This document shows positions 1 to 5,092 of a stretch of 5,092 nucleotides of DNA, in pieces (position 1 is the first letter of the stretch; every line of letters begins with the position of its first letter). Source of the stretch: Lachnospiraceae bacterium (GTDB lineage: Bacteria > Bacillota_A > Clostridia > Lachnospirales > Lachnospiraceae); contig JAGOGN010000125.1 of NCBI GenBank assembly GCA_017996675.1, forward strand, positions 1 through 5,092, read 5' to 3'. Both the position numbers and the translations under genes were made by a program. Below the pieces are notes generated by a model that worked only from the letters and a program-made list of their open reading frames with translations, searched no databases and was not told the DNA's origin.

Positions 1-2093
1 ACTGGGATGCTTATCGCAATCGCTCGATTGGATTTGTTTTTCAAAGTTATAACCTGATTGGCCATCAGACCGTATTACAGAATGTGGAGATTGCTCTGAC
101 ATTATCAGGAGTTAGTGTGATGGAACGTCGCAAACGGGCAAAGGAAGCTCTAATCGAGGTAGGATTGGAAGATCAGATTAAGAAAAGACCGAATCAGTTA
201 TCTGGAGGACAGATGCAACGAGTGGCAATTGCAAGAGCACTGGTCAATAATCCAGATATTATTTTGGCGGATGAACCTACGGGAGCATTGGATAGTCATA
301 CCAGCGTTCAGATTATGGAAATATTAAAGGAAGTTGCAAAGACCAGACTGGTTATTATGGTTACTCATAATGGAGAGATTGCGAAAGAGTATTCTTCCAG
401 AATCATTCGTCTTTTAGATGGAGAAATTCAATCAGACAGTAATGCCGTGGAGGCATGTCCATCCTTAGATCAGGATACAACAAAGTTATCCAAGAAAATG
501 AAGAAAACATCCATGTCGATTATGACAGCTGCATCCCTTTCTTTTAGAAACTTGATGACAAAGAGAGGAAGAACTATTATCACTTCTTTTGCCGGAAGTA
601 TCGGAATCATAGGTGTTGCATTAGTGTTAGCATTGTCAAATGGATTATCAGGGTATATGAGTAAGATGCAGTCGGATACATTGTCTGGATTTCCAGTAAC
701 CATCAGTTCCACGCCACTTACCATTAATTTTTCAGGACCAATGACGGATCGAAGTGATGGATACAAAGAGTATCCAAAGGGTGATATTTTATATGCTTAC
801 GATCGTAATGAGAATAGTAAGCAACATGAAAATCTTCTGACAGAGGAATATGTTCAGTACATCAAAGAGTTAGACAAAGAAGTTCCGAATACAGCTAATA
901 GTATTTCCTTTTCGTATGGAGCGATGAGTAACCTGTTAGCAAAGGGCGAAGATAATACCGTTAAATTCCAGTCCATGGGTGCTTGGCAGGAACTTCCTGA
1001 TGATAAGAAATTTGTCCAGTCTTTATATGATTTTATTGGAAACAACAGTAGGATGCCTGAAGCATCAAATGAAATTGTTCTAGTTGTAGATGAATATAAT
1101 CGTCTGGATCAGTCTTTCTTAGAAAGTCTTGGAATATCTGGGTCTGACAAGAAGATGAAACTAACCGATTTCATTGGAAAATCAATTCTGAAAGTGATAC
1201 CAAACAATGATTATTACACAAAGCAGGGAGAACTGTTTGTGCCTGCTGCATCAAACGAGTACGAGTCCTTGTTTAAAAGTGATAAAGGAACTTTATTGAC
1301 CATTGTAGGAATCTTACGACCAAAGCAGGATACCAACAATAATTCGTATCGTTATCTTTCAAGCGGACTTGCTTATACCAGTGATTTAATGGAACAGATC
1401 GTTTTGGATGCACAGCAAAGTGAGATTGCAAATGCACAGGAAATTTCAGAAAAGAGTGTGCTAACTGGGATGCCTTTTGCAAATGAGAAGGATAAGAAAG
1501 AAACACTTCTCGCATTGGGTAAAGATACCACACCAGTCAATATCAGCATTTATCCAAAAGACTATAAAAGCAAAGATAAGATTATGGACTACCTAGATGA
1601 ATATAATAAGGGCAAATCAGAGAAGAACCAAGTAATCTATACTGACCTTGCAGCGACGATCACAGAAATGACAGGAACGTTACTGGATACGGTTACCTAT
1701 GTTCTGGTTGGATTCGCAGCGATTTCATTGGTGGTTTCTACTATTATGATAGCGATCATAACCTATGTTTCGGTTATTGAGCGTACCAAAGAAATCGGAA
1801 TTCTAAGAAGCGTTGGAGCGAGAAAGAAAGATATTTCCAGAGTATTTAATGCAGAAACACTGATCATCGGATTTACAGCAGGCTCTTTTGGCGTGATTCT
1901 GGCATATTTATTATCGATTCCAATTAACCAGACAATTCTCAAGCTAGTGAAGATTGATGGAGTGGCAAATTTAAGTCCGATTCATGCACTTTATCTTATT
2001 ATAGGAAGTATGGGGCTGACTTTAATTGCTGGATTTATTCCTTCCAGAATGGCTGCAAAGAAAGATCCAGTGAAAGCTCTAAGAACAGAATAA
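1..2093 (+). CDS. ABC transporter, fused ATP-binding and FtsX/MacB-type permease protein (5' partial)
   Basis: This is probably a membrane exporter or lipid/peptide-extracting ABC protein of the MacB/FtsX (type VII) superfamily, with ATPase and permease in one chain. The frame is open to the left edge. Bases 3-83 encode recognisable Q-loop sequence (GFVFQSYNL, Gln at 42-44), so the GTG at 84 is not the true start, and the Walker A region lies upstream. Visible in order are the ABC signature LSGGQ (198-212), Walker B IILADEP with its catalytic Glu at 273-275, the D-loop GALD, and the H-loop His at 366-368. After a basic linker come TM1 (about 570-650), an extracytoplasmic domain of about 340 residues (about 660-1690), and TM2-TM4 (about 1690-1770, 1852-1926, 1972-2046). 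The motifs [14 protein letters not shown] and [15 protein letters not shown] are typical of FtsX-domain permeases. About 696 residues are visible; the whole protein is probably around 770. The substrate cannot be read from sequence. A terminator follows, so it is likely the last gene of its unit. Confidence 0.93.
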   Translation, partial: WDAYRNRSIGFVFQSYNLIGHQTVLQNVEIALTLSGVSVMERRKRAKEALIEVGLEDQIKKRPNQLSGGQMQRVAIARALVNNPDIILADEPTGALDSHTSVQIMEILKEVAKTRLVIMVTHNGEIAKEYSSRIIRLLDGEIQSDSNAVEACPSLDQDTTKLSKKMKKTSMSIMTAASLSFRNLMTKRGRTIITSFAGSIGIIGVALVLALSNGLSGYMSKMQSDTLSGFPVTISSTPLTINFSGPMTDRSDGYKEYPKGDILYAYDRNENSKQHENLLTEEYVQYIKELDKEVPNTANSISFSYGAMSNLLAKGEDNTVKFQSMGAWQELPDDKKFVQSLYDFIGNNSRMPEASNEIVLVVDEYNRLDQSFLESLGISGSDKKMKLTDFIGKSILKVIPNNDYYTKQGELFVPAASNEYESLFKSDKGTLLTIVGILRPKQDTNNNSYRYLSSGLAYTSDLMEQIVLDAQQSEIANAQEISEKSVLTGMPFANEKDKKETLLALGKDTTPVNISIYPKDYKSKDKIMDYLDEYNKGKSEKNQVIYTDLAATITEMTGTLLDTVTYVLVGFAAISLVVSTIMIAIITYVSVIERTKEIGILRSVGARKKDISRVFNAETLIIGFTAGSFGVILAYLLSIPINQTILKLVKIDGVANLSPIHALYLIIGSMGLTLIAGFIPSRMAAKKDPVKALRTE

Positions 2094-2119
2094 AAGTGAT
2101 AGATAAAATTACAAAAAAG

Positions 2120-2147
2120 AAAAACTTGACATTGTCAGGTTTTTTTT
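2120..2147 (+). terminator. Intrinsic (Rho-independent) terminator after the ABC gene
   Basis: The arms AAAAACTTGAC (2120-2130) and GTCAGGTTTTT (2134-2144) pair over 11 bp with one G-U wobble around an ATT loop, and the run of eight T (2140-2147) follows. It lies 26 bp after the ABC stop codon. The A-rich stretch on the left (2112-2124) would give a U tract on the opposite strand, so it could act in both directions, although no minus-strand gene in the window needs it. The GC core is only six pairs, so efficiency may be moderate. Confidence 0.75.
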
Positions 2148-2155
2148 ACTATAAT
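2126..2155 (+). promoter_or_regulatory. Sigma-A promoter for the desulfurase-mnmA operon
   Basis: A perfect TTGACA -35 box (2126-2131) and a perfect TATAAT -10 box (2150-2155) are 18 bp apart. Transcription would start near 2162, giving a leader of about 36 nt. The -35 box lies in the left arm of the upstream terminator hairpin, and the T-run of the terminator forms part of the spacer, so the two signals are physically merged. No repressor operator or riboswitch is evident here. Confidence 0.8.
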
Positions 2156-2197
2156 TTCATAGTGAACAGATGGGAATTATAGGAAAGAAGAAAAAAG

Positions 2198-3334
2198 ATG
2201 AGAATATACTTTGATTATGCAGGAACATGTCCGATGGAAGCAGATACGATTAGGGAAATGAGTCGAGTGATGGAACTATATGCAGGAAATCCGTCGAGTG
2301 TTTATTGGGAAGGGCAACAAGCTGCAAGAATTGTTCAGCAGTCAAGAGAAAAGATTGCGGTGGCAATCGATGGAAGCTTTAAAAACCTCTATTTTACAGG
2401 TAGCGGATCAGAGAGTGCGTGTCAGGCTATTATTTCAGCTGCCATGGCAGGTGCTAGAGAAGGAAAGAAGCACTTGATTGCAAGTGCGATTGAGCATGCT
2501 TGCGTCATTCGAACGTTGGAATACTTGTCACTTCAGGGATTTACCTATACATTGATTCCGGTTGATGATCAAGGACTTCTTCGGCTTGAACAATTAGAGA
2601 AGGCGATTACGAATGAAACCTGTCTGGTAAGTGTCATGTTAGTTAATAATGAAATTGGAGCCATTCAGGATGTTCGAAAAATACAGGAAATCTGTTCAGA
2701 TAGAAATATTTATTTCCATTGTGATGGGACTCAGGCGATTCCACACCAAAAGGTTTCGATGAAGGAAGGAAATTTCGATTACTTTAGTTTCTCGGCTCAT
2801 AAGTTTGGCGGACCAAAAGGGATGGGTTGCCTTTATGTGAAAGATGACGCACCACTTTCTCCTCTGTTATATGGTGGGAAGCAGGAGCGTGGAATGAGAG
2901 CGGGAACAGAGAATGTGCCAGGTATCGTTGGAACCGCTTATGCATTAGAGAAAAGAATAGAACGAATGGAAGATTTTCAACATCATTTAAATAAAATGCA
3001 CATTTATTTTTACGAAAGAATACAAAAAATTAAGGGCACGAGAGTTATCAGCCCACCGAATGGGGTGCCAGGGATTATTAATGTTGCTTTTCAAGGAATC
3101 GCCAACAATCAAATGGTGTTACAAATGGATCAGGCAGGAATTGCTATCTCAAACGGATCTGCATGCGAAGCGGGTGCCATTGAGATGAGTCATGTTCTGC
3201 TGGCAATGGGACTAGAGCGTGCAATTGTGAAAGAAGCAGTGCGATTTTCTTTTGGTGAGCAGAATACGTTAGAAGAAGTTAAAAGGGCATTGGATGTGAT
3301 TGAACAAATCGTAGAGAGGATGAATCATGAGTAA
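2198..3334 (+). CDS. Cysteine desulfurase, NifS/IscS family (YrvO-like partner of MnmA)
   Basis: This is a PLP-dependent cytosolic enzyme that converts L-cysteine to L-alanine and carries the sulfur as an active-site persulfide. Its 378 residues are normal for the family. The residues expected for catalysis are present: His100, Asn150/Asn151 in NNEIG, Asp176 and Gln179 in HCDGTQ, PLP-lysine Lys202 in SAHKFGGPKG, and the mobile-loop cysteine Cys323 in GSACEAG. RGMRAGTENV (231-240) is also typical. Several usually conserved spots differ: DYAGTCP (6-12) where DxxATTP is common, Tyr36 where GNPSS is usually followed by xH, and TGSGSESACQA (67-77) where TSGxTExxNLA is usual. The ATG at 2198 gives the family's normal N-terminus, but its SD is weak (AGGAAAG at 2181-2187, 10 nt away). 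The 8-bp overlap with mnmA suggests it is the dedicated sulfur donor for tRNA thiolation, as for YrvO in Bacillus subtilis. A general IscS/SufS role cannot be excluded, but no scaffold or iscR gene is adjacent. Confidence 0.9.
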   Translation: MRIYFDYAGTCPMEADTIREMSRVMELYAGNPSSVYWEGQQAARIVQQSREKIAVAIDGSFKNLYFTGSGSESACQAIISAAMAGAREGKKHLIASAIEHACVIRTLEYLSLQGFTYTLIPVDDQGLLRLEQLEKAITNETCLVSVMLVNNEIGAIQDVRKIQEICSDRNIYFHCDGTQAIPHQKVSMKEGNFDYFSFSAHKFGGPKGMGCLYVKDDAPLSPLLYGGKQERGMRAGTENVPGIVGTAYALEKRIERMEDFQHHLNKMHIYFYERIQKIKGTRVISPPNGVPGIINVAFQGIANNQMVLQMDQAGIAISNGSACEAGAIEMSHVLLAMGLERAIVKEAVRFSFGEQNTLEEVKRALDVIEQIVERMNHE

Positions 3335-4424
3335 AAAAGCATTGGTAGCAATGAGTGGAGGAGTGGACTCTTCTGTAGCACTTTATCTTACGCAAATGGC
3401 AGGATATGAGTGCATTGGAGTAACAATGAAACTGTACGATGGAAAAAATGAATGTGTCAATAAGAAATCATGCTGTTCCCTTAGTGATGTGGAAGATGCA
3501 CGTAGTGTAGCAGCAAAGTTCGATGTTCCATTTTATGTGTTTGACTACAGAGAAGAATTTAGGAATCAGGTTATGGACAAGTTTATACAGGAATATAAGG
3601 ACGGAAATACGCCTAATCCATGTATTGATTGTAATCATTATATGAAGTTTCAACATTTATATCAACATGCACGACAGTTGGGGTGCGATGTGATTGTAAC
3701 AGGACATTATGCGAGGGTGATTTACAGAGAAGAAAATGGCGAGTATGAGTTACACCATGGAATTGACGGGAATAAAGACCAAAGTTATGTCTTGTTTTCA
3801 TTAAATCAAGAGCAATTAAAACATACATATTTCCCGTTGGGGGACTATACGAAAGAAGAAATTCGAAGTATGGCTGACAATCTTGGACTGGTGAATGCAC
3901 ATAAACCAGATAGTCAGGATATTTGTTTTATCGAAGGCGGAAATTACGCGGATTTCTTAGAAGAGAACGGAATGACTAGTATTGAGGGTGACTTCGTAAA
4001 TGAGGAAGGTGAAGTGTTAGGAAAACATTTAGGATATTTTCATTATACGATTGGGCAAAGAAAAGGTCTAGGAATTGCGGGTGCGAATCCTTATTATGTG
4101 AAGCGCATTGAACCTGAAAGTAATCGTGTCATTGTTGGATCAAAGGAGGAGCTGCAAGTTAGGAGATTATTGGTTGACAATTTGTTTTGGACAAGTGAAT
4201 CTGCAAGGGCGAATGAGTTTTATTGTAATGTGAGATGTCGCTATCATCAAGCGCTGGTAAACGCGAGGGTAATAGTAGAGGATGGTGGAAAATGTAATGT
4301 ATATTTGGAAGAAGAGGTGTATGGGATTGCGCCTGGTCAGGCAGTAGTTTTTTACCAGGGAAGTCGAATCCTAGGTGGAGGTACCATTCAAAAAACAGAT
4401 TGTCAACTTGATAAAGAAAGATAG
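3327..4424 (+). CDS. mnmA: tRNA-specific 2-thiouridylase MnmA
   Basis: MnmA uses ATP to adenylate U34 of tRNAs for Lys, Glu and Gln, then replaces O2 with sulfur from a persulfide, giving the s2U part of mnm5s2U. Its 365 residues match the family. The N-terminal PP-loop ATP pyrophosphatase motif is SGGVDSS (10-16). The thiolation cysteines are Cys102 in NPCIDCN and Cys200 in DSQDICFI. KDQSYVL (150-156) and GQRKGLGI (243-250) are further family signatures, and a beta-barrel tRNA-binding domain fills the C-terminal part. Cys99 sits where E. coli MnmA has Asp, giving a CxxC...C arrangement, and CCSLSDVEDA (49-58) belongs to the same clostridial/thermophile-type subfamily. The start is supported by AGAGGA (3315-3320) 6 nt upstream and by the 8-bp overlap with the desulfurase stop, which implies translational coupling. 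The last codons contain the left half of the operator before bioY. No convincing terminator follows, so readthrough into bioY is possible. Confidence 0.96.
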   Translation: MSKKALVAMSGGVDSSVALYLTQMAGYECIGVTMKLYDGKNECVNKKSCCSLSDVEDARSVAAKFDVPFYVFDYREEFRNQVMDKFIQEYKDGNTPNPCIDCNHYMKFQHLYQHARQLGCDVIVTGHYARVIYREENGEYELHHGIDGNKDQSYVLFSLNQEQLKHTYFPLGDYTKEEIRSMADNLGLVNAHKPDSQDICFIEGGNYADFLEENGMTSIEGDFVNEEGEVLGKHLGYFHYTIGQRKGLGIAGANPYYVKRIEPESNRVIVGSKEELQVRRLLVDNLFWTSESARANEFYCNVRCRYHQALVNARVIVEDGGKCNVYLEEEVYGIAPGQAVVFYQGSRILGGGTIQKTDCQLDKER

Positions 4425-4434
4425 GTTGACAATC
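4398..4434 (+). promoter_or_regulatory. Probable BirA (biotin repressor) operator upstream of bioY
   Basis: GATTGTCAAC (4398-4407) and GTTGACAATC (4425-4434) form a perfect 10-bp inverted repeat with a 17-bp spacer. Known BirA sites have the form TTGTnAAC-spacer-GTTnACAA (E. coli bioO: TTGTAAACC, 16 bp, GGTTTACAA), and this site fits in sequence and nearly in spacing (18 bp in E. coli measured between AAC and GTT). The right half covers the bioY -35 box. The left half encodes part of the mnmA C-terminus, and the mnmA stop lies in the spacer. By analogy, a BirA dimer loaded with biotinyl-AMP would block RNA polymerase when biotin is plentiful. The repressor gene itself is not in the window. 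Confidence 0.8.
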
Positions 4435-4454
4435 GCATTTGAGGATGTTATTCT
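4426..4454 (+). promoter_or_regulatory. Sigma-A promoter for bioY
   Basis: A perfect TTGACA (4426-4431) is followed after exactly 17 bp by TATTCT (4449-4454), which matches the -10 consensus at four of six positions. The start would be near 4461, leaving a leader of only about 15 nt that begins almost at the SD GAGGTG (4462-4467). The -35 box lies inside the right half of the BirA-like operator, which fits simple steric repression. Confidence 0.72.
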
Positions 4455-4475
4455 ATTTTTCGAGGTGAAAAGACG

Positions 4476-5039
4476 ATGAATAAAAAACTTTCGATTTATC
4501 AAATGGCAGGTTGTGGGATCTTTGCTGCAATCATGTGTGTATTGGCACCAATTGCAATACCGGTAGGACCGATTCCGATTACACTTGGAGTATTTGTAGT
4601 GATGCTTTCTGGAATAGTTTTGGGATGGAAACTGGCAGGAACTTCGATTCTTGTTTATGTGATGCTAGGCTTCGTAGGACTTCCAGTATTTTCTGGCGGA
4701 AAAGGTGGACCAGGAGTTCTGGTTGGACCTACAGGAGGATACATCTGGTCCTTTATCTTAATGGCTTTGTGGATCGGCTTTTGGTCACAAAAATTAAAGG
4801 GTAAACAGGCTTGGCAGCGAATCAATTTGGGACTAATAGCAGTTAGCAGTTTACTAATATGTTATTTTTTCGGTACACTGCAATTTTCGATGGTCTGCGA
4901 TCTTTCCTGGAATCGATCACTGGCGTTATGTGTGTATCCATTTGTGATTCCAGATTTAGGTAAAGCCGTTGCAGCTGCATTGATCGGTTATGAAATTCGT
5001 AAAAGGTTGAAAAAAAGTGGACAGTCTTATACAATATAA
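4476..5039 (+). CDS. bioY: BioY, biotin-specific S component of an ECF transporter
   Basis: BioY is an integral membrane protein that binds biotin and works with an energising module (EcfA, EcfA', EcfT) for uptake. Its 187 residues are of usual length and mostly hydrophobic, with about six membrane segments. Family hallmarks are GPIPITLG (31-38), the glycine-rich stretch GLPVFSGGKGGPGVL (68-82), GPTGGY (84-89), FGTLQF (132-137), and the C-terminal PFVIPDLGKAVAAAL (155-169) with Asp160 and Lys163, followed by a basic tail. The start has SD GAGGTG (4462-4467) 8 nt upstream. No bioM/bioN or ecfAAT gene is adjacent, so it probably shares a housekeeping energising module encoded elsewhere, or possibly acts alone as reported for some BioY proteins. 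The operator on its promoter independently supports a biotin role. It starts 51 bp after mnmA and ends 19 bp before the next gene. Confidence 0.94.
   Translation: MNKKLSIYQMAGCGIFAAIMCVLAPIAIPVGPIPITLGVFVVMLSGIVLGWKLAGTSILVYVMLGFVGLPVFSGGKGGPGVLVGPTGGYIWSFILMALWIGFWSQKLKGKQAWQRINLGLIAVSSLLICYFFGTLQFSMVCDLSWNRSLALCVYPFVIPDLGKAVAAALIGYEIRKRLKKSGQSYTI
5007..5035 (+). promoter_or_regulatory. Possible promoter within the bioY 3' end
   Basis: TTGAAA (5007-5012) and TACAAT (5030-5035) are separated by 17 bp; each matches consensus at five of six positions. Transcription would start near 5042, about 17 nt before the next start codon. The region is AT-rich, so a chance match is quite possible. If real, it would let the phosphatase gene escape biotin control. 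Confidence 0.35.
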
Positions 5040-5046
5040 AGTGTAT

Positions 5047-5052
5047 AGGAGG
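5047..5052 (+). promoter_or_regulatory. Ribosome binding site of the phosphatase gene
   Basis: AGGAGG is a full-consensus Shine-Dalgarno sequence with 6 nt to the ATG at 5059. It is the main reason for accepting a real start so close to the window edge. Confidence 0.8.
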
Positions 5053-5058
5053 TAGGTC

Positions 5059-5092
5059 ATGGAAATATGGTTAATCAGGCATGGTGATACAC
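5059..5092 (+). CDS. Histidine phosphatase family protein (phosphoglycerate-mutase-like), 3' partial
   Basis: Only the first 11 residues are visible, but MEIWLIRHGDT is the classic N-terminus of the histidine phosphatase superfamily. The RHG motif supplies the histidine that becomes phosphorylated during catalysis. Members include GpmB-like phosphatases, alpha-ribazole phosphatase (CobC) of cobalamin synthesis, and many broad-specificity phosphatases; the fragment cannot tell these apart. A strong SD and a 19-bp gap after bioY suggest co-transcription with bioY, although a weak promoter candidate lies within the bioY end. Confidence 0.8.
   Translation, partial: MEIWLIRHGDT

Noticed and set aside
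84..86. GTG as the start codon of the ABC transporter gene.
   Set aside because: The frame stays open to the left edge, and the bases before it encode the conserved Q-loop region. A start here would give an ATPase lacking Walker A and Q-loop. The true start is outside the window.
470..1533. Open reading frames on the minus strand within the ABC gene.
   Set aside because: They are antisense shadows of a clear, conserved coding frame, with no family motifs recognised in their products.
2094..2197. A small gene or RNA gene between the ABC gene and the desulfurase.
   Set aside because: The 104 bp are accounted for by the terminator, promoter and leader, and no open frame with an SD was seen.
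2280..2477. A second + strand open frame within the desulfurase gene.
   Set aside because: It lies wholly inside conserved desulfurase codons in another frame and its product is not recognisable.
4398..4434. The hairpin at the mnmA end read as an intrinsic terminator.
   Set aside because: No U-tract directly follows the stem and the loop is long. The perfect symmetry, sequence and overlap with the bioY -35 box fit a BirA operator better.
4432..4475. A biotin or other riboswitch in the bioY leader.
   Set aside because: The predicted leader is about 15 nt, too short for an aptamer, and the DNA operator already explains control.
5026..5049. A short AU-rich hairpin (CTTATACA / TGTATAGG) that could hide part of the SD of the phosphatase gene.
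   Set aside because: It has eight mostly A-U pairs with a G-U wobble and would be unstable. It captures only the edge of the SD, so regulation cannot be supported.

Overview
The window looks like a stretch of ordinary chromosome from a low-GC Firmicute. Class Clostridia, perhaps a Lachnospiraceae-type gut anaerobe, is the best guess. The basis is AT-rich composition (roughly 40% GC by eye), strong SD sequences for most genes, consensus sigma-A promoters, a yrvO/mnmA-type gene pair and a stand-alone bioY. The taxonomic call is inference. Every gene is on the + strand and coding density is high. No RNA gene, insertion sequence, CRISPR array or phage gene was seen.

Layout: (1) 1-2093 is the 3' part of a fused ABC ATPase/FtsX-type permease. 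Its start, including Walker A, lies left of the window. (2) 2094-2197 is a compact intergenic region in which an intrinsic terminator hairpin and a near-consensus promoter share bases. (3) 2198-3334 is a NifS/IscS-type cysteine desulfurase, overlapped by 8 bp by (4) 3327-4424, mnmA, the tRNA 2-thiouridylase. (5) 4398-4454 is a perfect 10-bp inverted repeat with the form of a BirA (biotin repressor) operator. It begins inside the mnmA 3' end and covers the -35 box of a promoter for (6) 4476-5039, bioY, the biotin-binding S component of an ECF transporter. (7) From 5059 to the right edge is the start of a histidine-phosphatase (phosphoglycerate-mutase-like) gene, 19 bp after bioY.

How the genes work together: the desulfurase probably takes sulfur from cysteine as a persulfide and hands it to MnmA, which thiolates U34 of certain tRNAs; the overlap suggests matched synthesis. 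The MnmA is the CxxC...C variety, with three cysteines (99, 102, 200) placed as possible Fe-S ligands. bioY seems to be a separately controlled biotin-uptake unit, repressed by BirA when biotin is plentiful, with the phosphatase as a possible co-transcribed partner. The ABC exporter seems functionally unrelated.

I do not see a wholly new system. The points most worth a second look are the BirA-like operator embedded in the mnmA end and bioY promoter, the fused terminator-promoter at 2120-2155, and the unusual motif residues of the desulfurase.
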